Made by a program: the position numbers and the translations under genes
Source of the DNA: Thalassospira sp. MCCC 1A01148
GTDB lineage: Bacteria; Pseudomonadota; Alphaproteobacteria; Rhodospirillales; Thalassospiraceae
NCBI RefSeq assembly: GCF_001613795.1
Contig: NZ_LPVZ01000022.1
Coordinates: forward strand, 1-64,000
Reading direction: 5' to 3'
Length of the DNA stretch: 64,000 nucleotides
In this document: positions 1-8,341 of the stretch, in pieces
How positions within the stretch are numbered: position 1 is the first letter of the stretch
How the letters are laid out: the number at the start of each line of letters is the position of its first letter
Notes under the pieces: generated by a model
Databases searched by the model: none
Told to the model about the DNA's origin: nothing
Seen by the model: the letters and a program-made list of their open reading frames with translations, nothing else

Positions 1-54
1 TTTTTACCGCCTCTCATAGAGTGGCGGGGTAGCGACGTTTTGACCAATTGAGAC

Positions 55-82
55 CCACCCGCCGGCGAGGCGGGTTTTTTTG
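55..82 (+). terminator. Rho-independent terminator of a transcript entering from the left
   Basis: A six-pair GC stem (58-63 with 69-74) with a 5-nt loop is followed by a run of T. Bases 6-27 form a second hairpin (CCGCC and GGCGG arms). I see no reading frame in 1-54, so the incoming transcript ends either in a 3' UTR or in a structured RNA. Confidence 0.8.
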
Positions 83-128
83 TGGCTGTCTCCCGGCCAG
101 AACCTAGTTCAAGAAACGGGAGACAGAA

Positions 129-683
129 ATGACCAGGCCTTTATCCGAGTTAGCGCATACCAACAGCCCATCGACCCCGGCACATGGAACCAGGGCCGGA
201 ACCCTGCATATGCTGTGTGGCAAGATCGCGGCGGGTAAATCGACGCTTGCGGCGGAACTGGCGCGCAAGCCGGGGACGGTGCTGATTGCCGAGGATGAAT
301 GGCTTTCAACGCTTTTTGGCGACCAGATGCGCTCCGTTGCCGATTATGTCCGGGTCTCGGAAAAGCTTCGCGGTGTGATGGGCCCGCATGTGGCAATGTT
401 GCTGCGGTGCGGATTATCGGTGGTGCTGGATTTCCCGGCCAATACAGTGGGCTTGCGTCACTGGATGCGCGGGATCGTCGAGGAGTCCGGGGCCGATCAT
501 GTTTTGCATTATCTCGATCTTGAGGATGATGTATGCATTGCGCGGCTTCGGGTGCGCAACCGGGCCGGAACCCATCAGTTTGCCGCAAGCGACGCCCAGT
601 TCCATCAGATCAATGCGGCTTTTGTCCCGCCAAGCGTGGAGGAAGGGTTTAACGTCGTGCGCTATGAGACAGATACGCTTTGA
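129..683 (+). CDS. AAA_33-type P-loop ATPase/kinase-like protein
   Basis: A 184-residue soluble protein with a Walker A loop GKIAAGKST at residues 31-39, a short EDEW segment at 55-58 and a hydrophobic strand ending in LDF near 98-102 that fits a Walker B strand. This is the layout of small AAA_33/zeta-toxin-like nucleotide kinases, which phosphorylate small molecules or nucleotides using ATP. The substrate cannot be read from the sequence. GGGAG lies 6 nt before the ATG at 129, supporting this start. The gene is monocistronic, between terminators at 55-82 and 692-718. No antitoxin-like partner is adjacent, so a toxin role is not supported. Confidence 0.8.
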   Translation: MTRPLSELAHTNSPSTPAHGTRAGTLHMLCGKIAAGKSTLAAELARKPGTVLIAEDEWLSTLFGDQMRSVADYVRVSEKLRGVMGPHVAMLLRCGLSVVLDFPANTVGLRHWMRGIVEESGADHVLHYLDLEDDVCIARLRVRNRAGTHQFAASDAQFHQINAAFVPPSVEEGFNVVRYETDTL

Positions 684-691
684 ACATAAAA

Positions 692-718
692 AAAAGCTGC
701 CGGAAAACGGCAGCTTTT
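692..718. terminator. Bidirectional terminator
   Basis: Perfect 11-pair stem (692-702 with 708-718), loop of 5, with A-rich sequence on the left and T-rich sequence on the right. It serves the ATPase gene on the plus strand and the small oxidase subunit gene on the minus strand, which converge here. Confidence 0.85.
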
Positions 719-748
719 CAATTTTTCGGATCAATGCCAACCGGCAGA

Positions 749-877
749 TCACAGAAGGAAGATCGCCATCAGGATCAGAAGGGCAATGATAGAGATGGTG
801 CCCCATTTCACGAAATTGGTGTAGCCGTGATAGATGCTGACATGGGTTTCGGTGAGTTCGTAATCGTTACCCTGCAA
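749..877 (-). CDS. aa3-type cytochrome c oxidase subunit IV-like small membrane protein
   Basis: A 42-residue protein with a short polar N-terminus (about 23 residues including HVSIYHGY) and one C-terminal transmembrane helix (about 24-42). This is the pattern of the bacterial aa3 oxidase subunit IV family (PF07835), whose single helix packs against the oxidase core in the inner membrane. The open frame extends upstream to 988, but an AAGGAGG at 883-889 sits 5 nt before a TTG at 877-875, so I take TTG as the start; the upstream extension is not needed. No other oxidase subunit gene is nearby, so the gene is an orphan here. The family call rests on the helix-adjacent motif and length. Confidence 0.7.
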   Translation of the reverse strand: MQGNDYELTETHVSIYHGYTNFVKWGTISIIALLILMAIFLL

Positions 878-1020
878 ACTTGCCTCCTTGGGATTTGGGG
901 ATTGGGATTTTTCAAATGTATAGCCGTTGGGTTGAGCGCAGGCAAGTGCGAGATTAACCCTGAATGTCATACCTTTGACCGACTTCACATTTGGTTTGGT
1001 TCACCTTTGATGCCAAGGAC

Positions 1021-1386
1021 TTACTGGATGCCCGATTTGCAGCCATAGGGCAGGAAGGTGCCGGTGAGCCCGTGGCTCATCATTGCAAGTGACATCTCGT
1101 TGGCATAGTCGAGCTCTGTCTTGGATTTCGGGCAGGCATAGGCGCGGCCCGCACAGCCATTTTCGATATAGTCTTCTTCGGCCTTGGCGAATTCGGGGCT
1201 GAGTGCGCCGCGCGGAATGGTGTCGAGCAATTCGGCGCGCACGTCCTGATAGACCGCGCATTTTTGCGCCCGCCAGTGTTTGTCGCCGGTTTGCATGTCT
1301 GCGCCGTCGGCCTCTGCCATTGCGTGGGTCGGCAGGGCCGCCAAAACGGCGAGGGCAGTGATGAGTCCGGGGAGCTTGTGTTTCAT
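1021..1386 (-). CDS. Secreted four-cysteine hypothetical protein
   Basis: A 121-residue protein that I do not recognise. It has a cleavable signal peptide (basic MKHK, hydrophobic core 6-20, likely cut after residue 24 in HAMA), so it is probably periplasmic. Four cysteines at 43, 78, 85 and 116 of the precursor could form two disulfides. The frame is open upstream to 1521, but the ATG at 1386 places the signal peptide at the N-terminus and is preferred. It is monocistronic, downstream of the purMN terminator in the same direction. Function unknown. Confidence 0.7.
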   Translation of the reverse strand: MKHKLPGLITALAVLAALPTHAMAEADGADMQTGDKHWRAQKCAVYQDVRAELLDTIPRGALSPEFAKAEEDYIENGCAGRAYACPKSKTELDYANEMSLAMMSHGLTGTFLPYGCKSGIQ

Positions 1387-1504
1387 GATGCGGTTTTCTC
1401 TGGTGGCGGTGATTTCGGTGGTGGCGGTGGCGTTTAACCAGCACACCACACCATCAGAATGCGCAGAGATTATGGTCGTGCTTTGCCGATTTGGCAGCAC
1501 AGCA

Positions 1505-1533
1505 CAAAAAAAACAGGCCATATGACTATGGCC
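1505..1533 (-). terminator. Terminator of purM-purN
   Basis: Perfect 7-bp inverted repeat (1516-1522 with 1527-1533), 4-nt loop, followed on the minus strand by a run of eight T. It ends the purM-purN transcript. Confidence 0.85.
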
Positions 1534-1582
1534 CGCTTTTTCATGCGTTCAGAAACCTGCGCAGCCAGCGCCACAGGTTCTT

Positions 1583-2266
1583 TCATCCGGGTTCGAGTGC
1601 CGGGTTGATTTCGGCGAAGTCGGCTTGCGGGGCGTCTGTGACGGTCACAATGCCCTTGGCATCGACGGAGACGCGGCCTTCGGCGATCCAGCGGATGACC
1701 TGCGGGTAGATGCGGTGTTCCTGCTTCAGGATGCGCTGGGCGAGTTTGCCAGCATCATCGCCGGGCAGGACCGGAACCACGGCCTGCGCGATGATCGGGC
1801 CGCTATCGACTTCGGGCACGACATAATGCACGGTGCAACCCGCGAACTTCACCCCGGCATCAAGGGCGGCCTGATGAACATGCAGGCCCTTGAAGCTTGG
1901 CAGAAGGGACGGGTGGATGTTGATCAGCTTGTCTTTCCAGCGCGCGGTAAAGCTTTCACTGACCAGACGCAGGTAGCCTGCCAGAACGACAAGGTCGGCA
2001 CCGCTTTCCGCGATCAGGGTGCTGACGGCATCGTCATAAGCTTCGCGCCCGCCGGGATAGCCCTTGTGCGGGATGGCTTCTGCCCGGATGCCGGCACGAC
2101 GCGCGCGTTCAAGCCCGCCCGCCTGGGTCTGGTTGGAAAATACCAGCACGATTTCGGCCGGGTAGTCAGATGCGTTGCAGGCATCAATGATGGCTTGCAG
2201 GTTGGACCCGCCGCCTGAGATCAGAACGGCGAGCTTGAGCTTCTTGCCGTTGCTTACTTGTCCCAT
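1583..2266 (-). CDS. purN: Phosphoribosylglycinamide formyltransferase
   Basis: Transfers a formyl group from 10-formyltetrahydrofolate to GAR, the third step of de novo purine synthesis, in the cytoplasm. The 227-residue protein has the GGGSNL phosphate-binding loop at 18-23 and the catalytic Asn116, His118 (in NIHPS) and Asp154 (in EVDSG) expected from E. coli PurN. It is slightly longer than E. coli PurN (212) by an N-terminal extension and a C-terminal tail. Its ATG overlaps the purM stop by 13 nt, so the two are translationally coupled in the conserved purM-purN order. A terminator follows at 1505-1533. Confidence 0.97.
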   Translation of the reverse strand: MGQVSNGKKLKLAVLISGGGSNLQAIIDACNASDYPAEIVLVFSNQTQAGGLERARRAGIRAEAIPHKGYPGGREAYDDAVSTLIAESGADLVVLAGYLRLVSESFTARWKDKLINIHPSLLPSFKGLHVHQAALDAGVKFAGCTVHYVVPEVDSGPIIAQAVVPVLPGDDAGKLAQRILKQEHRIYPQVIRWIAEGRVSVDAKGIVTVTDAPQADFAEINPALEPG

Positions 2267-3327
2267 GTACGGGCCATGTTCTTGATCACGACCTGCGGCC
2301 CATCGCCTGCGCGCGGGCCGATGACACCGATCTGGCTGACGGTTTCGCCGTGCTCGCGCAGGATGGCTTCGGCTTCATCGGCTTTGTCCGCCGGAACGAC
2401 CACGCACATGCCAATGCCGCAGTTAAAGGTGCGCGCCATTTCCATGGCCGGAATGCCGCCCTGTTTGGACAGCCATTTAAAGACCGGCAGGTATTCCCAG
2501 CAGCTGGCATCAAAGACAGCGGTGAGGTTTTCGGGGAGAACGCGCGGCACGTTTTCGGTCAGGCCGCCACCCGTGATGTGGGCAAGTGCCTTGACCAGAC
2601 CGGCCTTGTGGGCCGCGAGACAGCTTTTGACATAAACCTTCGTCGGTTCAAGCAGGGCTTCGCCAACGGTTTTGCCCGGTGCGAACGGGGCTTCGTCGGA
2701 ATATTCAAGACCGGCCGTCTCGACAACCTTGCGGACCAGCGAATAGCCATTGGAATGTACACCGCTGGAGGCGAGGCCAAGAATGACATCGCCCTCGGCA
2801 ACGTTCGAGCCGTCAAGCAGTTCGCCGCGTTCGGCCGCACCAACCGCAAAACCGGCCAGATCATATTCGCCGTCGGCATACATACCGGGCATTTCGGCGG
2901 TTTCACCACCGATCAGCGCACAGCCAGCCTGTTTGCAGCCCTCGGCAATGCCGGCAACAACACTTGCGGCGTTATCGACCGACAGCTTGCCGGTTGCGAA
3001 GTAATCAAGGAAGAGAAGCGGTTCCGCACCCTGAACGACAAGGTCATTGACACTCATGGCGACAAGGTCGATGCCAACGGTGTCATGTTTGTCAGCGAGG
3101 AAGGCGACTTTGAGCTTGGTGCCGACACCATCGGTGCAGGACACCAGAACCGGGTCGTTATATCCGGCGGCCTTCAGATCAAAAAGGGCACCGAAACCGC
3201 CAAGACCGCCGGCAACACCGGAACGGGTTGTTGCTTTTGCAAGCGGTTTGATTCGTTCGACAAGGTCATTCCCGGCATCGATATCGACACCGGAGTCCTT
3301 ATAGGTAAGGCCGTTAGAGGCGGTCAT
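2254..3327 (-). CDS. purM: Phosphoribosylformylglycinamidine cyclo-ligase (AIR synthetase)
   Basis: Closes FGAM to AIR using ATP, the fifth step of purine synthesis. The protein has 357 residues against about 345 in E. coli. Family signatures include DGVGTK at 66-71, the [10 protein letters not shown] stretch from 94 and a glycine-rich [13 protein letters not shown] segment. The frame is open to 3465, but the ATG at 3327 begins a normal family N-terminus ([13 protein letters not shown]) with AGGGA about 8 nt upstream, so the longer form is rejected. It is first gene of the purM-purN operon and overlaps purN by 13 nt. Confidence 0.97.
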   Translation of the reverse strand: MTASNGLTYKDSGVDIDAGNDLVERIKPLAKATTRSGVAGGLGGFGALFDLKAAGYNDPVLVSCTDGVGTKLKVAFLADKHDTVGIDLVAMSVNDLVVQGAEPLLFLDYFATGKLSVDNAASVVAGIAEGCKQAGCALIGGETAEMPGMYADGEYDLAGFAVGAAERGELLDGSNVAEGDVILGLASSGVHSNGYSLVRKVVETAGLEYSDEAPFAPGKTVGEALLEPTKVYVKSCLAAHKAGLVKALAHITGGGLTENVPRVLPENLTAVFDASCWEYLPVFKWLSKQGGIPAMEMARTFNCGIGMCVVVPADKADEAEAILREHGETVSQIGVIGPRAGDGPQVVIKNMARTWDK

Positions 3328-3688
3328 GTTGGTGATCCCTGGCTTCGCGCGTGCATGAATAAAAGCGGGCGGACCCGCGTTTTTGATCAGTACATACCGA
3401 CTTCCATGCGTCAAACACGGGGCACGTGCGGTCCGGGTCGCAGGGTAGTCCTGCTGTTTGACCAATCCGCCTTACTGACGCCTTTAATCAGATGTAGAGG
3501 GTGATCTACGCTCTACTGATAAAAAACGCGGGCTTGATAATTTCCGCTGGGCCGAAAATACTCAAACGCGGACAATATGCAATGATCACCTGCGCATGAC
3601 AGAGTTTTCTTTGCAGAATGCGTTCAACATGCCACAAAGAGCGTTATAGAAGACTCCAACAAGACACGATTAGGGCAAAGAGGCATAC
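3328..3688. other. 361-nt divergent intergenic region
   Basis: Separates purM (minus) from the DUF2066 gene (plus) and should hold both promoters. I see a 6-bp inverted repeat GTAGAG/CTCTAC at 3494-3499 and 3511-3516 with an 11-nt centre, a possible operator. No tRNA-like fold or credible small ORF was found. Confidence 0.5.
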
Positions 3689-4813
3689 GTGCTTACTTCA
3701 TTGAAAAACATCAAGATGTTGGCGGTCACGGCGACCGTTGCCGCGATCATGGCATTTCCGGCGGGCGCACAGGACATTTTCACCGTGACCGGTGTTCATG
3801 TTGACGAGCGCGCCGAAACAGCCGCCGCCGCGCGCGAAAGCGCACTTGAGATCGGCCAGCGCAAGGCCTTTGAAGAAGTGGTAGCCCGTTTGACCCTGCC
3901 CGAAGATCGGGCCGGACTTGCCATGCCCGATACATCGACGATCACGAACATGGTGCGCGATTTCGGGGTGTCGAATGAAAAGACATCCTCGGTGCGCTAT
4001 ATCGCCGACATGACGGTGCGTTTCAAGGATGACGAGCTGCGCCGGTACCTTCGGTTCCGCGATATTTCCTTTGCCGAGCTGCAATCCAAGCCGGTGATGA
4101 TCGTGCCGGTCTATCGCACGAACAATTATGTCAGCCTGTGGGATGATCCCAATCCGTGGCGCGAGGTCTGGTCGCGCAATATCGCGACATCGGGACTTGT
4201 GCCGATCAAGGCGCCGATTGGCGATCTGACCGATATCAGCGCGATTACAGCCGAACAGGCAGAAAACGGAGCAATGGAGCCTCTGGGCCAACTGGCACGG
4301 CGCTATGGTGCGGATGTCGCCGTGGTGGCGAGTGCCGAGGTCACCGGCCCGCAAAGTGGTGAAACGGTGAATGTTTCCGTCACGCGGTATGACCCCACCG
4401 GTGCGCCGCAGATTTTTGGCGTGCAGGAAAAGACGCAAGCCGGCGAGACTTTGAACGAGACGCTGGTACGCGCGGCCAAATCGGTGCAGGACCAATTGGC
4501 CGATGGCTGGAAACGGGCGAACCTGATCAATTACGGCACGGGTGGCAACCTGATGGTGTTTATCCCGATTACCGGTCTTGGCGACTGGGCCGGGATCGAG
4601 AAAAAGCTGGTCGGGCTTCCGGTGGTGCGCAATTCGCGGGTTGTCGCAATGTCCAAGCGTGAAGTGCAGCTGTCACTTGATTATGTCGGCTCGACCAATC
4701 AGTTGCAGACTGCCCTTAATCAACAGAATCTTAGCCTGAGCCGGATGGGTGAACTTTGGTTCATCCAGCCAAGCGGTTCGGATCGCCTTGATGGATTATC
4801 ACTTGGCAGTTAA
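3689..4813 (+). CDS. DUF2066 domain-containing secreted protein
   Basis: A 374-residue protein with an N-terminal signal peptide (hydrophobic stretch about 10-25, likely cut near AGAQ at 25-28) and a body that matches DUF2066, a family of unknown function found between purM and hda in many Proteobacteria. The GTG start at 3689 has AAAGAGG 5 nt upstream. It is probably periplasmic. Its neighbours downstream, perM and hda, run in the same direction (41 nt and 39 nt gaps), so they may be co-transcribed. The family assignment is from memory of the domain and context; the function is not known. Confidence 0.85.
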   Translation: MLTSLKNIKMLAVTATVAAIMAFPAGAQDIFTVTGVHVDERAETAAAARESALEIGQRKAFEEVVARLTLPEDRAGLAMPDTSTITNMVRDFGVSNEKTSSVRYIADMTVRFKDDELRRYLRFRDISFAELQSKPVMIVPVYRTNNYVSLWDDPNPWREVWSRNIATSGLVPIKAPIGDLTDISAITAEQAENGAMEPLGQLARRYGADVAVVASAEVTGPQSGETVNVSVTRYDPTGAPQIFGVQEKTQAGETLNETLVRAAKSVQDQLADGWKRANLINYGTGGNLMVFIPITGLGDWAGIEKKLVGLPVVRNSRVVAMSKREVQLSLDYVGSTNQLQTALNQQNLSLSRMGELWFIQPSGSDRLDGLSLGS

Positions 4814-4854
4814 GCCCGTTTGACTACGGGGAAGGGTAACAGGGGGACCCGAAG

Positions 4855-5952
4855 ATGACATTACGGCAGCAAGCGCGTTTCTGGCTGATCTTTGTCGTCG
4901 GATTCTTTTTCCTGATCTGGCTGTTTTCGAGCATCCTGTTGCCATTCGTGGCCGGGATGGCGATTGCCTATTTCCTTGATCCGCTGGCAGACAAGCTTGA
5001 GGCGCGCGGGACGAGCCGGGTGATTGCGACCAGCATCATTACGGTGCTGTTCTTCCTTGTTTTCATTCTGGTGATGTTGCTGGTGGTGCCGATGATCGGT
5101 AGCCAGCTGGCAGGATTCCTTGAACGGTTCCCCGGCTATGTCGATACCTTGCGCACCAATGTTGCGCCGTATTTGCAAAGTGTCCTCGACCGTGTCGCGC
5201 CCGAAACCCTGCAAAGCGTATCAGACGCGATCAAGGGACAGAGTGCCAACGCCCTTAAATGGGTGGGCAATGTCTTAAGTGAAGTCCTGTCGGGTGGGCT
5301 GGCGCTTTTGAACTTCCTGAGTTTGCTGTTCATTACGCCGGTTGTGTCATTTTATCTGCTGCGCGACTGGGACAAGATCGTTGCCAAGGTGGACAGTTAC
5401 CTGCCACGGCGATCGGCCAAGGATATCCGCCAGTGTGTCAGCGAGATTGACGAAACCCTTGCGGGCTTTGTGCGCGGGCAGGCGACCGTGTGCATTTTGC
5501 TGGGCCTGTTTTACGGGCTTGGCCTGACGCTGGCGGGGCTTGAGTTCGGCTTTGTCATCGGGTTGATGACCGGGCTTGTATCGTTTGTGCCCTATTTCGG
5601 GATGATTGCCGGATTTGCGGTGGGCATGGGCGTTGCGCTGGCCCAGTTCGGCTTTGGCCTTGATCTTGGGCTTGTTGCGATTGTGTTTTTGATCGGGCAG
5701 GTGCTTGAGGGTAATTTCCTGACGCCGAAACTGGTTGGTGACAAGGTCGGCCTGCATGCGGTCTGGGTGATGTTTGCCTTGCTGGCCGGTGGTGCGGTGT
5801 TTGGCCTTCTGGGCGTGATGCTCGCCGTGCCGGTGGCGGCTGTTATTGGCGTGCTTGTCCGTTATGGTTTAAGGCAGTATCTGGATAGTCGGCTGTATGA
5901 TCATGGATCCGGTGCCAGCAACGGTGCCGGTGCGGATTCCGAAAGCCAGTAG
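4855..5952 (+). CDS. perM: AI-2E family transporter (PerM-like permease)
   Basis: A 365-residue inner-membrane protein with about seven to eight hydrophobic segments: a pair near 10-60 and 60-85, one near 148-165, and a cluster from 205 to 335. A soluble amphipathic region at 90-140 follows the family plan. It belongs to the PerM/YdiK/TqsA family, whose members export AI-2 or move ions in some species; the substrate is unknown here. It lies between DUF2066 and hda, a recurrent proteobacterial order. The C-terminal 20 residues are polar and glycine/alanine-rich. Its stop codon lies inside a 10-bp tandem duplication (5946-5965). Confidence 0.88.
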   Translation: MTLRQQARFWLIFVVGFFFLIWLFSSILLPFVAGMAIAYFLDPLADKLEARGTSRVIATSIITVLFFLVFILVMLLVVPMIGSQLAGFLERFPGYVDTLRTNVAPYLQSVLDRVAPETLQSVSDAIKGQSANALKWVGNVLSEVLSGGLALLNFLSLLFITPVVSFYLLRDWDKIVAKVDSYLPRRSAKDIRQCVSEIDETLAGFVRGQATVCILLGLFYGLGLTLAGLEFGFVIGLMTGLVSFVPYFGMIAGFAVGMGVALAQFGFGLDLGLVAIVFLIGQVLEGNFLTPKLVGDKVGLHAVWVMFALLAGGAVFGLLGVMLAVPVAAVIGVLVRYGLRQYLDSRLYDHGSGASNGAGADSESQ

Positions 5953-5965
5953 AACCCAGTAGAAC
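5946..5965 (+). repeat. Perfect 10-bp tandem duplication across the perM stop codon
   Basis: The unit CCAGTAGAAC occurs twice in direct succession (5946-5955 and 5956-5965). The first copy contains the TAG stop of perM (5950-5952), and the second adds a TAG just downstream. Confidence 0.9.
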
Positions 5966-5991
5966 ATAGAGACCTGCAAATTGAGCTTAGT

Positions 5992-6696
5992 GTGACCCGG
6001 GTGACTTCCAAACCGGATAAAGATAACGATCCACAGCAATTGCCATTGGCCCTTGAAATGCGCCCGGCACTTGGGCGTGACGATTTCATGGTGGCCGATT
6101 GCAACAGCCAAGCCGTGGCGTGGATCGACCAATGGCCGAAATGGCCCGCACCGGCAATGTGTCTTTATGGGCCAAAGGGGTGTGGCAAAAGTCACCTGGC
6201 GGAAGTCTGGCGGGCGCGGTCCGGTGCCTTGCAGGTCGCGGCCGCTGATCTTGGTGTGCAAAATGCCGACGAGATCCTGGGGGATGCGACCGGTCTTGTG
6301 ATCGAGGATGCGGATGGCGGCCTTGATGAGACGGTCTGTTTCCACATTTACAATATGCTTAAAGAACGCGGCGGCCATTTGCTTTTGACCGCAAGCCAGC
6401 CGCCATCGCGTTGGCAGATCACGCTGCCCGATCTGAAATCACGACTGGGCGCGGCACTGGTGTGCGAGATTTCACCACCGGATGATGATTTGATTGTCGG
6501 ACTTCTGATCAAGCTGTTTGCTGACCGGCAAATCCCGGCCAGCCCGCAAATCATCAGTTATGTTTTGCCAAGGATCGAACGATCCTTTGCGGCGTTAAGT
6601 GAACTGGTGGCGGCGATTGACCGGCGCGCACTGGCAGAAAAGCGTGCCGTGACCTTGCCCCTTGTGCGCAACGTGATGGAAGATATGGCGCTGTAA
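5992..6696 (+). CDS. hda: DnaA-related regulatory inactivator (Hda/HdaA)
   Basis: A 234-residue AAA+ protein related to DnaA domain III. At the N-terminus QLPLAL (16-21) fits the clamp-binding motif by which Hda docks on the DNA polymerase beta clamp to trigger ATP hydrolysis on DnaA and prevent re-initiation. A Walker A-type loop GPKGCGKS is at 60-67 and a Walker B-like IEDAD follows near 104-108. Length matches Hda (about 230). The start is a GTG at 5992; no ATG lies between it and the clamp motif, so the motif fixes the start to this region. Gene order perM-hda is typical. Confidence 0.92.
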   Translation: MTRVTSKPDKDNDPQQLPLALEMRPALGRDDFMVADCNSQAVAWIDQWPKWPAPAMCLYGPKGCGKSHLAEVWRARSGALQVAAADLGVQNADEILGDATGLVIEDADGGLDETVCFHIYNMLKERGGHLLLTASQPPSRWQITLPDLKSRLGAALVCEISPPDDDLIVGLLIKLFADRQIPASPQIISYVLPRIERSFAALSELVAAIDRRALAEKRAVTLPLVRNVMEDMAL

Positions 6697-6796
6697 TCAC
6701 GATGCTGTTTTAGCCGATTTCGCAAGCCGATCAGGTTGTTACAGGGTATCATCGACCACATCTAACAAAGTGCCGTTCAACAATTGGAAGCTGCAT

Positions 6797-7297
6797 GTGA
6801 GCCCACAACGCGTAAATGCAAAACCGTCGCTTAAAACCCAGACCGCATCATTGATCGCGGACGGGCATGTTCTGGGCTGGCGGGAATGGATCGGACTTCC
6901 CGACCTTGACGTGCCGGTGATCAAGGCTAAGGTTGATACAGGGGCGCGGACATCGTCGCTGCATGCGATCAATCCGATACAGATTGAGCGTGACGGGCGC
7001 GATTTCGTTGCCTTTACCCTGCCGCACTATCGCGGCGACGGGCATGGCCCGATTGAATGTTTGGCCCCGTTGCTGGAGCGTCGCGAGATTCGCTCTTCGA
7101 ACGGAAGTGCCGAAGAACGCTTTGTGATTTCGACCCATATCCTGGTCGGGCATCACAAATTGAAAGTTGAAGTGTCGCTGGCAAATCGGTCAATCATGGG
7201 CTTTCCCATGCTTTTGGGCCGTACAGCGATGAAGGCAGGAAGATTTTTGGTGTTGCCATCAAAATCTTATCTTGCAGGGAAGCCGGAACAGAGATAG
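6797..7297 (+). CDS. rimB: Retropepsin-like peptidase, RimB/'ATP-dependent zinc protease' family (PF05618)
   Basis: A 166-residue protein of the retropepsin fold family often called ATP-dependent zinc protease or RimB. The aspartic-protease signature DTGA is at 47-50 ([12 protein letters not shown]), and the C-terminal half carries the family pattern [18 protein letters not shown]. In Pseudomonas RimB acts on the RimK glutamate ligase system. It sits directly upstream of rimK and the M14-like gene, all plus, which supports the same role here. Start: GGAAG 6 nt before GTG 6797 is better than GTG 6770, which has no ribosome site. I infer a cytoplasmic protease that trims or controls glutamate tails. 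Confidence 0.82.
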   Translation: MSPQRVNAKPSLKTQTASLIADGHVLGWREWIGLPDLDVPVIKAKVDTGARTSSLHAINPIQIERDGRDFVAFTLPHYRGDGHGPIECLAPLLERREIRSSNGSAEERFVISTHILVGHHKLKVEVSLANRSIMGFPMLLGRTAMKAGRFLVLPSKSYLAGKPEQR

Positions 7298-7431
7298 ACG
7301 CGCAGAAGAACGCACCATCGCCGGAACAAGTTCCCGGCAAGGCCGTTTTACTTTCTGACAATTTCTCATTCGCCCGCAGCCGGTATGATACCGGGCGCGC
7401 GCCGTTTTATGCCGACCAAGGGGGACATCTC

Positions 7432-8337
7432 ATGAAAATCGCGATGCTTGCACGCAATCCCAATCTTTACTCCCACAAACGGTTGGTCGAGGCGGCCGAA
7501 GATCGCGGGCATGAGTTGGACATCATCAGTACCCTGCGGGTGTCGATGAATATCACGTCGCTCAAACCTGAAATCTATTACGGCGGAGCGAAGCTGACGG
7601 GATATGATGCGGTGATCCCGCGTATTGGTGTGTCGGTGACACAGTTCGGTCTGGCGGTATTGCGTCAGTTCGAAATGATGGGTGTTTATCCGCTGAATGA
7701 ATCGGTGGCGATTGGCCGGTCACGCGACAAGCTGCGTTCCCTGCAGATTTTGGCGCGCCGTGGCATTGGCCTGCCGGTTACCGCCTTTGCCCATGATCCC
7801 AAAAAGACCGACGAGGTACTGTCAATTGTTGGCGGCGCGCCCGTGGTGATCAAACTCCTTGAAGGGACGCAGGGCATCGGTGTGGTTCTGGGCGAAACAG
7901 AGAAATCTGCAAAATCCGTGATCGAGGCCTTTCGCGGGGCCAATGTTGCGATCATGGTGCAGGAATTCATCAAGGAAGCCGGGAACAGTGATATCCGTTG
8001 CTTTGTGATTGGCGGCAAGGTGGTTGCCAGCATGGAGCGCAAAGGGGCGGAGGGTGATTTCCGTTCCAACATCCATCGCGGCGGGTCATCGCGGTCAATC
8101 CGCATTACGCCGCAGGAACGCGCAACCGCCGTGGAAGCAGCCAAGGCCATGGGCCTGAATGTATGCGGTGTTGACATTCTGCGCTCCAACCACGGGCCGG
8201 TGGTGATGGAGGTGAACTCATCCCCGGGGCTTGAGGGGATCGAGGTGGCGACAGGCAAGGACATTGCCGGGATGATCATTGATTTCATGGAAAAGGATTT
8301 CAAACCCGGCAAGGTACGGACCAAGGGCAAGGGATAA
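7432..8337 (+). CDS. rimK: RimK ATP-grasp alpha-L-glutamate ligase (ribosomal protein S6 modification)
   Basis: Adds glutamate residues to the C-terminus of ribosomal protein S6 (and can make poly-alpha-glutamate) using ATP. The 301-residue length equals that of E. coli RimK (300). Signatures seen are the N-terminal [10 protein letters not shown], the ATP-binding [14 protein letters not shown] in the central ATP-grasp region, [12 protein letters not shown] and the metal-binding [14 protein letters not shown] near the C-terminus. GGGGACATCTC precedes the ATG. It is the middle gene of the rimB-rimK-M14 trio; the next gene begins 4 nt after its stop. Confidence in the ligase assignment is high; the in vivo substrate (S6 or another protein) is inferred. 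Confidence 0.95.
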   Translation: MKIAMLARNPNLYSHKRLVEAAEDRGHELDIISTLRVSMNITSLKPEIYYGGAKLTGYDAVIPRIGVSVTQFGLAVLRQFEMMGVYPLNESVAIGRSRDKLRSLQILARRGIGLPVTAFAHDPKKTDEVLSIVGGAPVVIKLLEGTQGIGVVLGETEKSAKSVIEAFRGANVAIMVQEFIKEAGNSDIRCFVIGGKVVASMERKGAEGDFRSNIHRGGSSRSIRITPQERATAVEAAKAMGLNVCGVDILRSNHGPVVMEVNSSPGLEGIEVATGKDIAGMIIDFMEKDFKPGKVRTKGKG

Positions 8338-8341
8338 GGGC

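Noticed and set aside
129..683. Zeta-toxin of a toxin-antitoxin pair
   Set aside because: The Walker A protein has no adjacent small antitoxin gene and the known zeta substrate residues are not recognisable.
2350..3504. 384-residue open frame opposite purM
   Set aside because: Shadow of purM; no start context and no recognised domain.
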